A stretch of 64,000 nt of DNA. It comes from Pseudomonas brassicacearum (GTDB lineage: Bacteria > Pseudomonadota > Gammaproteobacteria > Pseudomonadales > Pseudomonadaceae). The stretch lies in NCBI RefSeq assembly GCF_009601685.2, contig NZ_CP045701.2:4650001-4714000 (forward strand), written 5' to 3'. The stretch's first letter is position 1. Each line of letters opens with the position of its first letter. The notes beneath the pieces were generated by a model. It did no database searches, was not told the origin of the DNA, and was given only the letters and a program-made list of their open reading frames with translations. Below are positions 54,645 to 64,000 of the stretch, one piece after another. A program made the translations under genes and the position numbers.

Positions 54645-55634
54645 CTAGCGCAGCGCTGGCCCCTGGAAGCCCATCCACATCGCCAGATGCTCGGCGATGC
54701 TTGCCCCCAGCTTTTTCGAGAAACGATCGAACGGCGACTCTTCGATCGTGAAGTCCACCAGGTCCTTCTGACCGATCACATCCCGCGCCACCGAACTGGC
54801 ACTGCCCAAGCCGTCGATCAGGCCCAGCGGCAATGCCTGCTCTCCCGACCAGACCAGCCCGGAAAACAGCTCCGGATGCTCCTTGTCCTTCAGGCGCTCG
54901 CCCCTGCCCTTCTTGACGCTGGCAATGAACTGCTTGTGGGTCGTGTCGAGCACGCCCTGCCAAAAAGCAGCCTCTTCAGGCTTTTGCGGCTGGAACGGAT
55001 CAAGGAAGGACTTATGCTCGCCAGAGGTATACACCCGACGCTCCACACCCAGTTTCTCCATGGTCCCGACAAAGCCATAGCCGGCCGCTGTCACACCAAT
55101 GGAGCCCACCAGGCTGGCCTTGTCGGCATAGATCTGGTCCGCCGCACTGGCAATGTAATAGGCACCGGAAGCACCGAGATCGGAAATGACGGCATACACC
55201 TTGGTATCCGGGTGCAATGCGCGCAACCGAACGATCTCGTCGTAAACATACCCCGATTGCACCGGGCTACCACCCGGGCTGTTGATGCGCAGCACCACGC
55301 CCTTGACCTTCGAATCCTCGAACGCAGCCTGCAGGCTGCCAATGATGTTATCCGCGCTGGCCGCCTCCTTGTCGGCAATTATGCCCTCAATGTCGATGAC
55401 CGCCGTATAGGCCGAACCACCTCCCGAAATTTTCTTCCCATCAAAAGCCTGGAAGATCATCGCCAAGCCGAAAAACAGATAGATAAAGACCAGGCACTTG
55501 AAGAAGATCCCCCAGCGGCGCGCACGACGCTGTTCCTCCACACCGGCCAGCAAAGTCTTTTCCAGCAGCTTCCAGCTTTTTTCATCACCGTTGTCAGCGC
55601 TCGCCTTGGCCGGTGCCTTCCATTCATCGGTCAT
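54645..55634 (-). CDS. sppA: Signal peptide peptidase SppA
   Basis: A 329-residue protease of the short (SohB/S49) type. One membrane helix (about 40-62) precedes two ClpP-like subdomains: VLRINSPGGSPVQSGYVYDE, SDLGASGAYYIASAADQIYA with the nucleophile Ser, and KSFLDPFQPQKPEE with the general base Lys upstream. It degrades cleaved signal peptides at the membrane. Confidence 0.92.
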   Translation of the reverse strand: MTDEWKAPAKASADNGDEKSWKLLEKTLLAGVEEQRRARRWGIFFKCLVFIYLFFGLAMIFQAFDGKKISGGGSAYTAVIDIEGIIADKEAASADNIIGSLQAAFEDSKVKGVVLRINSPGGSPVQSGYVYDEIVRLRALHPDTKVYAVISDLGASGAYYIASAADQIYADKASLVGSIGVTAAGYGFVGTMEKLGVERRVYTSGEHKSFLDPFQPQKPEEAAFWQGVLDTTHKQFIASVKKGRGERLKDKEHPELFSGLVWSGEQALPLGLIDGLGSASSVARDVIGQKDLVDFTIEESPFDRFSKKLGASIAEHLAMWMGFQGPALR

Positions 55635-55654
55635 ACATGCATCCTCAACAGACT

Positions 55655-56317
55655 TTAATCGGCGCGCCGGCTCAGCCAGGCGTGCAATTCAGGAAAATGG
55701 TCAATCGCCAGTCGCGGCTCGAACGCCTTGAGTGCCTCGATGGACTGCGCGCCATAGCTCACAGCCACCGAACCCATGCCGGCATTGCGCGCCATTTGCA
55801 GGTCAAAAGAAGAATCCCCCACCATCAATGCTTGCGCAGGCCGCACTCCACAATGGGCCAGTATCTGCTCGAGCATCAGCGGATGCGGCTTGCTCGCTGT
55901 CTCATCAGCGGCGCGAGTGATATCGAAGTAATCGTCCCAACCATGGGCCCTCAATACCCGATCCAACCCGCGACGAGCCTTGCCGGTCGCGACCGCCAAG
56001 TGATAACCCTCGCCTTTCAAGGTTTCAAGGGTATGAACCACACCCTCGAACAATGGCGAAGGCTCGGCCTCCAGCGCAATGTAGTGATCAGCATAATGCT
56101 GGCGAAAAACCACCAGATCATCGTCGTCGATCTCCGGGTACAAACTGCGAATCGCCTCCGGCAATCCCAAGCCGATGATGCCCTTGACCGCAAAATCGTC
56201 GCACCGGGCAAAACCCGAGCGATCCGATGCGACATGCATCGCCTCCACGATCCGACCAATGGAATTCGCCAGAGTGCCATCCCAATCGAAGATCAGCAGT
56301 TTGTAGTCAGGATGCAC
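55655..56317 (-). CDS. HAD-IA family hydrolase (phosphoglycolate phosphatase-like)
   Basis: A 220-residue HAD phosphatase. Motif I is FDWDGTLAN, motif [12 protein letters not shown], motif III region SKPHPLML and motif [18 protein letters not shown]. It is the usual neighbour of rluC and sppA in pseudomonads; the substrate is unknown. It overlaps the rluC stop by 11 bases. Confidence 0.92.
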   Translation of the reverse strand: MHPDYKLLIFDWDGTLANSIGRIVEAMHVASDRSGFARCDDFAVKGIIGLGLPEAIRSLYPEIDDDDLVVFRQHYADHYIALEAEPSPLFEGVVHTLETLKGEGYHLAVATGKARRGLDRVLRAHGWDDYFDITRAADETASKPHPLMLEQILAHCGVRPAQALMVGDSSFDLQMARNAGMGSVAVSYGAQSIEALKAFEPRLAIDHFPELHAWLSRRAD

Positions 56318-57263
56318 TCAACCGCTCCACGGTCTTGGCCCACATGTCATCCACCGGGGCCTGCAATTTCAGTTCGCCACCATCGGGCAACGGCACGGTG
56401 AGCATATAGGCATGGAGGAACAGGCGCTTGCCGCCCAGGTCGCGGATTTCCTTGGTGAAATCGTCATCGCCGTACTTGCTGTCACCGGCGATGCAATGCC
56501 CGGCATGCAAGGTGTGGACACGGATCTGGTGCGTGCGCCCGGTCACCGGCTTGGCTTCGACCAGAGTGGCGAAGTCATCGAAGCGGCGCAGCACCTTGAA
56601 CACCGTCAGCGCCTCCTTGCCCTCCTCGTTGACTTCGACCATGCGCTCGCCGGAACGCAGGTTGCTCTTGAGCAACGGCGCACGGACTTGCTTGATGGAG
56701 GTTTCCCAGCGGCCACGCACCAGCGCCATGTAGCGCTTGTCGACGCCATCGCCGCGCAACTGCTCGTGCAGGTGGCGCAACATGCTGCGCTTCTTGGCGA
56801 TCATCAGCAGGCCGGAGGTGTCGCGGTCAAGGCGATGGACCAGTTCCAGCTCCTTGGTGTCCGGACGCAACTGACGAAAGGCTTCGATCACACCGAAATT
56901 CAGGCCGCTGCCGCCGTGAACCGCAATGCCCGCGGGCTTGTTGATCACGATCAGGGCCTTGTCTTCATAGATGATCGACGCTTCAAGGCGCTGCAGCAGC
57001 CCTTGGGCCAGGGGTACCGGCTCATCACGCTCGGGCACGCGAACCGGCGGCACGCGCACGACGTCACCGGCCTGGAGCTTGTACTCGGGCTTGATCCGAC
57101 CTTTGTTCACCCGCACTTCGCCTTTGCGCAAAATACGGTAGATCAAGGTCTTGGGCACGCCTTTGAGCCGGGCCAGCAGGAAGTTATCGATTCGTTGGCC
57201 GGCATATTCCGGCGAGACCTCGAGCAGTTGAACGCCAGGGGTCGGAGGGGCAGTAGTTGTCAT
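56307..57263 (-). CDS. rluC: 23S rRNA pseudouridine synthase RluC
   Basis: 318 residues from ATG 57263. An S4 RNA-binding domain (about 10-70) contains [20 protein letters not shown]. The catalytic domain contains [19 protein letters not shown] with the nucleophilic Asp, and [12 protein letters not shown] follows. RluC modifies U955, U2504 and U2580 of 23S rRNA. No ribosome site is visible; a start 4 codons earlier at 57275 is possible. The gene is divergent from rne. Confidence 0.93.
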   Translation of the reverse strand: MTTTAPPTPGVQLLEVSPEYAGQRIDNFLLARLKGVPKTLIYRILRKGEVRVNKGRIKPEYKLQAGDVVRVPPVRVPERDEPVPLAQGLLQRLEASIIYEDKALIVINKPAGIAVHGGSGLNFGVIEAFRQLRPDTKELELVHRLDRDTSGLLMIAKKRSMLRHLHEQLRGDGVDKRYMALVRGRWETSIKQVRAPLLKSNLRSGERMVEVNEEGKEALTVFKVLRRFDDFATLVEAKPVTGRTHQIRVHTLHAGHCIAGDSKYGDDDFTKEIRDLGGKRLFLHAYMLTVPLPDGGELKLQAPVDDMWAKTVERLSAS

Positions 57264-57292
57264 GGCGGCGATCATAACAATTTTTTATGGAA

Positions 57293-57321
57293 TTGAAGCA
57301 CTTAATCATTGCTGCTATAGT
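57293..57321 (+). promoter_or_regulatory. rne promoter
   Basis: -35 TTGAAG (57293-57298), a 17-base spacer, -10 TATAGT (57316-57321) and a CGCG-rich discriminator. The expected start near 57328 gives a 5' leader of about 635 bases. The rluC-rne interval 57264-57962 otherwise has no convincing gene; the leader may carry stem-loops used for RNase E autoregulation. Confidence 0.7.
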
Positions 57322-57962
57322 CGCGAACGCCGCCAAAAGTGGCTGGACAGTGGACTAACGGTCAAAAACCGGCCCTGACCAACGCAATTCACGAGGACGA
57401 GAGGCCGTCCTACGGGGCTTTCGCTACGTAACGGTAGAGTTTTCAGGTGTAACGAGCGCAGGTGACATGAGGCCTGAAATACGCCGCAAAGCAGAGTTTT
57501 GACTCGCCTTGCGCGCCACATTCACGGCCAGTTCACAAAGTGCAGTCAGCTGCGGACGACCCCGAGCGAATGCTTCGGAAACAACGCCTAAATTAGCCAT
57601 GATGCGTGACCTCCCCTTCCGGAGCTCACGGTAAATGCCAACCCGCTGCGGATTCTGCGCGCGGCAGCACCCGAATTATCAGGGATACGTGTAGGGTGGA
57701 GATGTACAACCGTCGGACTGTGTAGCACTAGGCTTATATTTAGACGCTTCATCTCGTCCACAGACGCCGGTTGATTCCTCCTCCTGACTGAGTGCTTGAG
57801 TACCAGCAAGCAGGACGCGTCCGTCGCGACTTCGCCATCATTGGGTCGAACTCGCTGGACACTGGAGTGGCCTTGCCATCTCCAGGACGCACCTGACACC
57901 GACCGTGAGAAGTCGTGTGTGCCGAACGCCGTTTCCGGCAGCCCGGAAACCGACGGTACTAC

Positions 57963-60900
57963 ATGAAAAGAATGCTGATTAACGCAACTCAACCCGAAGA
58001 GTTGCGTGTTGCACTGGTAGACGGCCAGCGCCTCTACGACCTGGATATCGAATCCGGTGCACGCGAGCAGAAGAAGGCCAACATCTATAAAGGCCGGATT
58101 ACTCGCATCGAACCAAGCCTTGAGGCTGCCTTTGTCGATTTCGGCTCCGAGCGCCACGGCTTCCTGCCCCTCAAAGAAATCTCCCGCGAATACTTCAAGA
58201 AGGCCCCTGAAGGCCGCGTCAACATCAAGGACGTCCTGAGCGAAGGCCAGGAAGTCATCGTCCAGGTCGAAAAAGAAGAACGTGGCAACAAGGGCGCCGC
58301 CCTGACCACCTTCATCAGCCTGGCGGGCCGTTACCTGGTCCTGATGCCGAACAACCCGCGTGCCGGTGGCATCTCCCGCCGCATCGAAGGCGAAGAGCGC
58401 AACGAACTGCGTGAAGCCCTGAACGGCCTGGTTGCCCCGGCTGACATGGGCCTGATCGTGCGCACTGCCGGCCTTGGCCGCAGCAGCGAAGAAATGCAGT
58501 GGGACCTCGACTACCTGCTGCAACTGTGGACTGCCATCAAAGAAGCCTCGCTGGATCGCTCCGCGCCGTTCCTGATCTACCAGGAAAGCAACGTGATCAT
58601 CCGCGCCATCCGCGATTACCTGCGCCAGGACATCGGCGAAGTGCTGATCGACAGCGTCGAAGCCCAGGACGAAGCCCTGACCTTCATTCGCCAGGTGATG
58701 CCGCAGTACGCCAGCAAGATCAAGCTCTATGAAGACAGCGTTCCGCTGTTCAACCGTTTCCAGATCGAAAGCCAGATCGAGACCGCCTTCCAGCGCGTCG
58801 TCGAACTGCCGTCCGGCGGTTCCATCGTCATCGACCCGACCGAAGCCTTGGTGTCCATCGACATCAACTCGGCCCGCGCCACCAAAGGCAGCGACATCGA
58901 AGAAACCGCCCTGCAGACCAACCTTGAAGCGGCCGAGGAAATTGCCCGTCAGTTGCGCCTGCGCGACATCGGCGGCCTGATCGTCATCGACTTCATCGAC
59001 ATGACCCCGGCCAAGAACCAGCGCGCCGTGGAAGAAAAGGTCCGTGAATGCCTGGAAGCCGACCGCGCCCGCGTGCAGGTCGGTCGTATCTCGCGCTTCG
59101 GCCTGCTGGAAATGTCCCGTCAGCGCCTGCGTCCGTCCCTGGGCGAAAGCAGCGGCATCGTTTGCCCACGTTGCAACGGCACCGGCATCATCCGTGACGT
59201 CGAGTCGCTGTCCCTGGCGATCCTGCGCCTGATCGAAGAAGAAGCCCTGAAAGACCGCACCGCCGAAGTTCGCGCCCAAGTGCCGATCCCGGTGGCCGCG
59301 TTCCTGCTCAACGAAAAACGCAACTCGATCACCAAGATCGAACTGCGCACCCGTGCCCGCATCGTCATCCTGCCGAACGATCACCTGGAGACGCCGCACT
59401 TCGAAGTGCAGCGCCTGCGCGATGACAGCCCGGAAGCCCACACCAACCAGTCCAGCTACGAAATCGCTGCTGCCGCTGCCGAAGTGGAAGAAGTCCAGCC
59501 GGCCGCTGCCACTCGCACCCTGGTTCGCCAGGAAGCCGCAGTCAAGACCGCTCCGGCCCGCGCCAATGCGCCGGTTCCTACCGAAGTCGCCGCTCCGGTT
59601 GCCGCCCCGGCCTCTGCACCAGAACCCAGCCTGTTCAAAGGCCTGGTTAAGTCGCTGGTCAGCCTGTTCGCCACCAAGGAAGAACCCGCGACCCCAGCCG
59701 TCGTCGCCAAACCTGCCGCGACCGAGCGTCCTGCCCGCAACGAAGAGCGTCGTAACGGTCGCCAACAGACCCGCAACCGCAACGGTCGTCGTGACGAAGA
59801 ACGCAAGCCTCGCGAAGAGCGTGCTCCGCGTGAAGAGCGTGCGCCACGTGAGCCGCGTGAAGAGCGTCAGCCACGCGAAGCCCGTGAGGAAGCGCCAGCC
59901 GTAGCCCGCGAAGAGCGTGCACCGCGTCCGCCGCGTGAAGAGCGCCAGCCGCGCGCACCGCGTGAAGATCGCAAGCCACGTGGCGAGCGTGAAGAACGTG
60001 TTCGCGAACTGCGCGAGCCACTGGATGCCGCCCCGGCTGCTGCCGCCACCGCTGAAGAGCGTCCGGCCCGCCAGCCTCGTGAAGAACGTGCACCGCGTCC
60101 TCCACGTGAAGAGCGCCAGCCTCGCGCCGAGCAGGCAGCCGCCGCTGCCAGCGAAGAAGAAGTGCTGAACACCGAAGAGCAACTGCAGGAAGACGGCCAG
60201 GATACCGCCGAAGGCGATCGTCCACGCCGCCGCTCCCGTGGCCAGCGTCGTCGCAGCAACCGTCGTGAGCGTCAGCGCGACGCCAACGGCAATGTGATCG
60301 AAGGTTCGGAAGAGTCCGAGTCCACCGAGAACGCCGAAGCACCAAGCGCTGCCGACCTGGCCGCCGGCCTGGCCGTGACTGCGGCCGTTGCCAGCAGCGC
60401 AATCAGCGCCCCGGCCGAAGCCCAGGCTCACGAACAAGCCGAACGCGCTAGCGCTGCGGTGGAAAGCGCGCCAGTTGCCGAAGCTCCGGTGGTCGAAGCC
60501 ACTACCCCGGTAGAAGCCACTGCTTCGCCAGAAGTGGAAGTCGCCCCGGCCCGTGAAGCCCAGGCCGCTGAAACTGAAGTAGTCGCCGAGCCTGCACCGG
60601 TCGTCGAGCAGCCAGTGGTAGCCGCCGAGCCGGCCTTCGAAGCGCCAGCCGAGGAAAAGGCACCAGAGCCTGCCCGCGAGGAGCAGACTGCGTTCAACTG
60701 GACCGCCGAGCCATCTGCACCGGCACCTGTTGTCGAGCCAGAACCGACACCAGAGCCAGTGAAAGCGGTCGAGCCAGAAATGGTCGAGCCTGCTCCAGTA
60801 ATCGAAGCCCCCGTGGTTGTCGAAGCACCTGCCCCGGTTGAAGCGCCTGCACCTGCCAGTGCCCTGACCGCGAATGGCCGCGCGCCGAACGATCCGCGTG

Positions 60901-61148
60901 AAGTGCGTCGTCGCAAGCGTGAAGCCGAGCGTCTGCAGAAGGAAGCCGAACAAGCTGCCGCTCAAGCGCCTGCTGCCGAGCCTGCTCCAGTCGTGGAAGA
61001 AGTCGCCGAGGCAGCCCCTGCCCCGGTCGCCGAGACCCCGGCTGAATCGGCTCCGGCATTCGACGAACCTCAGCACACCGCTGAAGAAGTCGCGCCGCGT
61101 CACACTGAAGCCCTGGAAAAAGAGCACGAGCCTAAACCTCACGCCTGA
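57963..61148 (+). CDS. rne: Ribonuclease E
   Basis: 1061 residues from ATG 57963. The N-terminal catalytic half has an S1 domain (about 35-120), DNase-like ASP residues in VSIDINSAR and IVIDFIDM, and zinc-link CPRCNGTG (about residue 400). The C-terminal half is disordered: an Arg-rich region with repeats of [17 protein letters not shown] (about 610-730), then a Pro-, Ala- and Glu-rich tail that would carry the RNA helicase and enolase/PNPase sites. It has a 635-base leader and a strong terminator, and sits next to rluC as in P. aeruginosa. An 1188-codon open frame on the opposite strand is a composition artefact. Confidence 0.96.
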   Translation: MKRMLINATQPEELRVALVDGQRLYDLDIESGAREQKKANIYKGRITRIEPSLEAAFVDFGSERHGFLPLKEISREYFKKAPEGRVNIKDVLSEGQEVIVQVEKEERGNKGAALTTFISLAGRYLVLMPNNPRAGGISRRIEGEERNELREALNGLVAPADMGLIVRTAGLGRSSEEMQWDLDYLLQLWTAIKEASLDRSAPFLIYQESNVIIRAIRDYLRQDIGEVLIDSVEAQDEALTFIRQVMPQYASKIKLYEDSVPLFNRFQIESQIETAFQRVVELPSGGSIVIDPTEALVSIDINSARATKGSDIEETALQTNLEAAEEIARQLRLRDIGGLIVIDFIDMTPAKNQRAVEEKVRECLEADRARVQVGRISRFGLLEMSRQRLRPSLGESSGIVCPRCNGTGIIRDVESLSLAILRLIEEEALKDRTAEVRAQVPIPVAAFLLNEKRNSITKIELRTRARIVILPNDHLETPHFEVQRLRDDSPEAHTNQSSYEIAAAAAEVEEVQPAAATRTLVRQEAAVKTAPARANAPVPTEVAAPVAAPASAPEPSLFKGLVKSLVSLFATKEEPATPAVVAKPAATERPARNEERRNGRQQTRNRNGRRDEERKPREERAPREERAPREPREERQPREAREEAPAVAREERAPRPPREERQPRAPREDRKPRGEREERVRELREPLDAAPAAAATAEERPARQPREERAPRPPREERQPRAEQAAAAASEEEVLNTEEQLQEDGQDTAEGDRPRRRSRGQRRRSNRRERQRDANGNVIEGSEESESTENAEAPSAADLAAGLAVTAAVASSAISAPAEAQAHEQAERASAAVESAPVAEAPVVEATTPVEATASPEVEVAPAREAQAAETEVVAEPAPVVEQPVVAAEPAFEAPAEEKAPEPAREEQTAFNWTAEPSAPAPVVEPEPTPEPVKAVEPEMVEPAPVIEAPVVVEAPAPVEAPAPASALTANGRAPNDPREVRRRKREAERLQKEAEQAAAQAPAAEPAPVVEEVAEAAPAPVAETPAESAPAFDEPQHTAEEVAPRHTEALEKEHEPKPHA

Positions 61149-61162
61149 TTCCACCGCCCAGT

Positions 61163-61201
61163 AAAAAGCCCCGCCTGGTCATGCCAGGCGGGGCTTTTTT
61201 T
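61163..61201 (+). terminator. rne terminator
   Basis: A long stem AAAAAGCCCCGCCTGG / CCAGGCGGGGCTTTTT with loop TCATG is followed by a T run, 15 bases after the rne stop codon. Confidence 0.9.
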
Positions 61202-61267
61202 ATGCCTTCGTACTTATCCACAGGGACTGGGGCCGAGCACAAGGCTTATATCCACCGAAAGATCCAA

Positions 61268-61363
61268 TATGGGAGCCGAGCTTGCTCGCGATGGCGCCGG
61301 GTCAGCTTGCATCAATGCTGAATGTCAGACCGCTTTCGCGAGTAAAGCTCGCTCCCGCAGGGT
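61268..61363. repeat. REP doublet
   Basis: TGGGAGCCGAGCTTGCTCGC with GATGGCG faces the inverted TTTCGCGAGTAAAGCTCGCT plus CCCGCAGGG, in the gap before the MobA-like gene end. Confidence 0.75.
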
Positions 61364-61376
61364 TCTGCGTCGTCTG

Positions 61377-61967
61377 TTATTTGAAGGCCAGTGCCTCTGG
61401 TACATCGACATCCCATGTCACGCCCGGGTCATCCACCGGCACTTCGACCACTTGCGCCGCGGCAAACAATGCCTTGGCCCCCCGATCACCGGTCAATGCC
61501 ATCAGTTTCGGCCCAAACCCACGACCGAATCCCACCGGATGCCCGTACTCACCTGCAAGGACTGGCACGCTGATGCCGTCCGCGCGGATCCCCGCCACCA
61601 CCTGCTCAATGCTCGATGGCAGGATAAAGGGCATGTCGCCCAGCACCATCAACCAGCCATCACGATCCGGACAGGCCTGGACGCCGGCGGCAATACTGTC
61701 GCCCAAGCCGGGCGAGTCCAGCTCCACGAAATCGCAGCCATAGGCCTGGGCCATGCGAACGGCTTGCGGCCGGTCCTTGCTGGTCACCAGCACGCGTTTT
61801 TCCAGGGCGGCTGGCAGATTCACCAACACCTGTTCGATCACCGACCGCACGGCACCGTCACGCCCGGTGCAATCAGCCAGCAATTTATCCTTGTCCGGAC
61901 CTGCAATACGGCGGAAACGGCTGCCCGATCCGGCCGCCAGGATGATCACACCAATCGACTCGCTCAT
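61377..61967 (-). CDS. Molybdenum cofactor cytidylyltransferase (MobA/MocA-like NTP transferase)
   Basis: A 196-residue nucleotidyltransferase. LAAGSGSRFRR near the N-terminus is the nucleotide-binding LxAGxGxR motif, GDMPFILPSSIEQ carries the metal-binding Asp, and GHPVGFGRGFGPKLMALTGD is typical of MocA-type enzymes. It would add CMP to molybdopterin for a molybdenum hydroxylase. Its neighbours, XdhC-like and IorB-like genes, fit this. Confidence 0.88.
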   Translation of the reverse strand: MSESIGVIILAAGSGSRFRRIAGPDKDKLLADCTGRDGAVRSVIEQVLVNLPAALEKRVLVTSKDRPQAVRMAQAYGCDFVELDSPGLGDSIAAGVQACPDRDGWLMVLGDMPFILPSSIEQVVAGIRADGISVPVLAGEYGHPVGFGRGFGPKLMALTGDRGAKALFAAAQVVEVPVDDPGVTWDVDVPEALAFK

Positions 61968-61987
61968 ACGCCCTCCTTGCCCATGGC

Positions 61988-62959
61988 TTACAGCGACTTC
62001 TTCTGTCGCAGTTCAACGCCATTCTTGATGGCCACGATTTCGGCCAGCAGCGACAAGGCGATTTCCGCCGGGGTGTGGCTGCCGATGTGCAAGCCGATCG
62101 GCCCATGCAAGCGTTCAATGGCCTCTGCTGACAAGCCTAGCTGAGCCAGGTTATCCCGACGCTTCTGGCTGTTGACCCGCGAGCCCAGGGCGCCGACATA
62201 AAATGCCTTGGAGTCCAGGGCCGTAAGCAGCGCCATGTCGTCCAGGCGTGGGTCATGGGTCAAGGCCACAATGGCCGTGCGCTCGTCGGTCTGGATGCGT
62301 AACACCGCTTCGTCGGGCATTCCCGAGACGAAGCGGCCGTGCTGCTCTTCCCAACCATAGACAAACTCCTTGCGCGGATCGCAAATCAGCACTTCGAAGT
62401 CCAGCAGCCGGGCCATTTCCGCCACGTAGCGCGACAGTTGTCCGGCACCAATCAGCAGCAGCCGCCAACGTGGACCGTATATGGCCCGCAGGACCTGCCC
62501 ATCGAACACCAGGGCGTCGGTCTTGCTGGCCGGGGTCAGAACCACGTTGCCGCTGGCCACCGTCAGCTCACGGGCGACAATCTCATGGGCCTCGCAGCGT
62601 TCCAGCAACTGCGCGACCCAGTGTGGATCGCCCACTCGCTCTTCGGTCAGGCGCAGGGTGCCGCCGCACGGCAGACCGAAGCGCGCCGCTTCTTCGCGGG
62701 TGACGCCATAGGTGATCAGTTGCACCGGCGGACCGTCCGCCGGAATGCGACCGTCGTGCAGCCGGGCGATCAGGTCATCTTCGACACAACCGCCCGACAC
62801 CGAACCAATCACCACACCATCTTCGCGCAGGGCCAGCATCGCCCCCGGCGGCCTTGGCGCAGTACCCCAGGTCTGGACCACAGTAAACAGCACCACCCGC
62901 TGCCCGGCACGGCGCCACTCAAGCACGCTGCGCAGGACGTTCAGATCGACGCTGTCCAT
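61988..62959 (-). CDS. XdhC/CoxI family molybdenum hydroxylase maturation protein
   Basis: A 323-residue XdhC-like protein starting MDSVDLNVLRSVLEWRRAGQ. The XdhC N-terminal domain has VQTWGTAPRPPGAMLALRED and GSVSGGCVED. The C-terminal Rossmann domain has LLIGAGQLSRYVAEMARLLD and YVGALGSRVNSQKRRD. XdhC proteins bind and sulfurate Moco before insertion. The start at 62959 overlaps the upstream gene stop (TGATG), so the two are coupled; a longer frame to 63049 lies inside it and is rejected. Confidence 0.9.
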   Translation of the reverse strand: MDSVDLNVLRSVLEWRRAGQRVVLFTVVQTWGTAPRPPGAMLALREDGVVIGSVSGGCVEDDLIARLHDGRIPADGPPVQLITYGVTREEAARFGLPCGGTLRLTEERVGDPHWVAQLLERCEAHEIVARELTVASGNVVLTPASKTDALVFDGQVLRAIYGPRWRLLLIGAGQLSRYVAEMARLLDFEVLICDPRKEFVYGWEEQHGRFVSGMPDEAVLRIQTDERTAIVALTHDPRLDDMALLTALDSKAFYVGALGSRVNSQKRRDNLAQLGLSAEAIERLHGPIGLHIGSHTPAEIALSLLAEIVAIKNGVELRQKKSL

Positions 62960-64000
62960 CAGGCCTTCGCCTGCTGCCAGCCTTGCAGTTGATAGCGCAC
63001 AGGCAGGCTGCGAATCCGCTTGCCGGTGGCGGCGAAGATCGCGTTGCACAGCGCCGGCGCTATCGGCGGCACGCCCGGCTCGCCGACGCCGCCCAACGGC
63101 ACCTCACCCGGCGGCGTGACCAGATGCACCGCCACTTCCTTGGGCGCCAGGGACATTCGCGCCACTTCGTACATATGGAAATTGTCCTGCTGCACCTTGC
63201 CGTCCTTGAAGCTGATTTCACCCACCATCGCATTGCCCAGGCCCATGACGCAGGCGCCCTCGAACTGGGAGCGGATGCGCTCGGGGTTGATCTGCGGACC
63301 GCAATCCACGGCGATATCCGCCTTGTGCACGATCACCGTGCCATCGTCCTTGACCTCCACCTCGATCACCGCGGCCACGTAAGTGACGAAGCTGTAATGC
63401 ACCGCCAACCCCAAGCCACGGCCCTTGGGCAGATCCCGGCCCCAACCGGCGGCCTTCGCGGCGGTTTCCAGCACCGTGCGGATCCGCGCCGTATCGATCG
63501 GATAACGCTCGGGGGATTCGCCGTAGTTCCATTCTTCGCTCAAGGTGCGCGGATCGATCTTACGGTCTGGGCCGAGCAATTTGACCTGGTACTTCAGGGG
63601 ATCCTGGCCGGCCTTGTGGGCCAATTCGTCGATGAAACTCTGGATCGCGAAACCATGGGGGATGTTCGACACCGAGCGATACCAGCCCACCCGGGCATGG
63701 GCCACCGCTTCGGGATTCTCCAGGCGCAGGTTGGGGATGGCGTAGGCCATGTTGGTCAGGCCCATGCCTATTTCGAACGGCGCCTCGTGGGTCATGCCCG
63801 GTGCAAACAATGCGGTGATGCTCGGAGCCACTGTGCGGTGCAGCCAGCCGGACGGCATACCGTCCTGGTTCAGGCCGGCCTTGAGGTATTCGACCGATAC
63901 AGTGTGGAAATACGAATGATGAATGTCGTCCTCGCGAGTCCATTGCACCCGTATCGGCTGGCCTGGAAACTCCTTGGCGAGCACGGCCGCTTCAACGACA
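62959..64000 (-). CDS. Molybdenum hydroxylase large subunit (isoquinoline 1-oxidoreductase beta-like), partial
   Basis: The last 347 codons of a large gene whose 5' end lies beyond the window; the frame is open to 64000. Segments VRVQWTREDDIHHSYFHTVS, QPIRVQWTREDD and SVSNIPHGFAIQSFIDELAH, then VDCGPQINPERIRSQFEGAC and GEVPLGGVGEPGVPPIAPAL with the catalytic-Glu-type GGVGEPGVPP motif, mark the xanthine dehydrogenase/IorB family. It would hold the Mo-cytosine dinucleotide cofactor in the periplasm. The MobA and XdhC genes follow in the same operon. Confidence 0.88.
   Translation of the reverse strand, partial: VVEAAVLAKEFPGQPIRVQWTREDDIHHSYFHTVSVEYLKAGLNQDGMPSGWLHRTVAPSITALFAPGMTHEAPFEIGMGLTNMAYAIPNLRLENPEAVAHARVGWYRSVSNIPHGFAIQSFIDELAHKAGQDPLKYQVKLLGPDRKIDPRTLSEEWNYGESPERYPIDTARIRTVLETAAKAAGWGRDLPKGRGLGLAVHYSFVTYVAAVIEVEVKDDGTVIVHKADIAVDCGPQINPERIRSQFEGACVMGLGNAMVGEISFKDGKVQQDNFHMYEVARMSLAPKEVAVHLVTPPGEVPLGGVGEPGVPPIAPALCNAIFAATGKRIRSLPVRYQLQGWQQAKA

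Noticed and set aside
57588..61154. 1188-codon open frame on the strand opposite rne
   Set aside because: It is antisense to a well-conserved rne gene, has no ribosome site, and is rich in Gly, Arg and Phe as expected from the complement of high-GC codons.
62959..63049. Upstream extension of the XdhC-like gene
   Set aside because: It lies inside the upstream gene in another frame; the TGATG overlap at 62959 is the normal coupled start.

Overview
The window looks like a chromosomal segment of a fluorescent pseudomonad (Pseudomonas fluorescens group). It has high GC and typical Pseudomonas codon usage. Several families of palindromic REP elements built on a GAGCAAGCTTGCTC-type core are scattered between genes. 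One 19-kb block has the same gene order as the PA2957-PA2976 region of P. aeruginosa (tetR, rgsA, tatD, pilZ, holB, tmk, mltG, pabC, fabF, acpP, fabG, fabD, plsX, rpmF, yceD, maf, sppA, HAD phosphatase, rluC, rne). All gene names come from protein motifs and synteny read by eye; no database search was run.

Layout. 1-8.1 kb: a divergent AraC-regulator promoter, a GNAT acetyltransferase, a frameshifted zinc-ribbon gene, a DUF1206 membrane protein, a secreted NTF2-like protein, tRNA-Ser(GGA) with its own promoter and terminator, a crotonase, a PlsC acyltransferase, CorA and a glutamine amidotransferase. 8.2-11.6 kb: a thiolase plus a FadB-type bifunctional beta-oxidation operon. 12-19.6 kb: a c-type cytochrome, small proteins (RraB, YkgJ, START), a MocR regulator, an OmpA/DUF4398 lipoprotein pair and a periplasmic binding protein. 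19.7-23.6 kb: etfBA diverging from ETF-ubiquinone oxidoreductase, with a PsrA-like operator between them. 23.7-25.8 kb: an AraC regulator and a zinc alcohol dehydrogenase.

25.8-39.9 kb is the most coherent metabolic region. It holds a D-galactonate operon (dgoK-dgoA-dgoD-dgoT plus an IclR regulator) and, 7 kb away, a sugar-oxidation cluster (GntR regulator, SMP-30 lactonase, SDR sugar dehydrogenase, araFGH-type ABC importer). Together these encode import of galactose/arabinose, oxidation to the lactone, hydrolysis, dehydration, phosphorylation and aldol cleavage: a complete De Ley-Doudoroff route. The promoters of dgoK and of the SDR gene are near copies of each other (the same 15-bp palindrome, -35, -10, spacing and leader). 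A separate 14-bp element is shared by the GntR gene and araF. The SDR gene is preceded by a 42-codon leader ORF that overlaps its start.

40-43.2 kb: DUF1285, a DUF4823 lipoprotein, moaA and a TetR regulator. 43.2-61.2 kb: the conserved rgsA-to-rne block, coupling DNA replication, cell-wall, fatty-acid and phospholipid synthesis genes to RNase E, which has a long 5' leader. 61.3-64 kb: a MobA-like cytidylyltransferase, an XdhC-like maturation protein and the 3' part of a large molybdenum hydroxylase subunit cut by the window edge.
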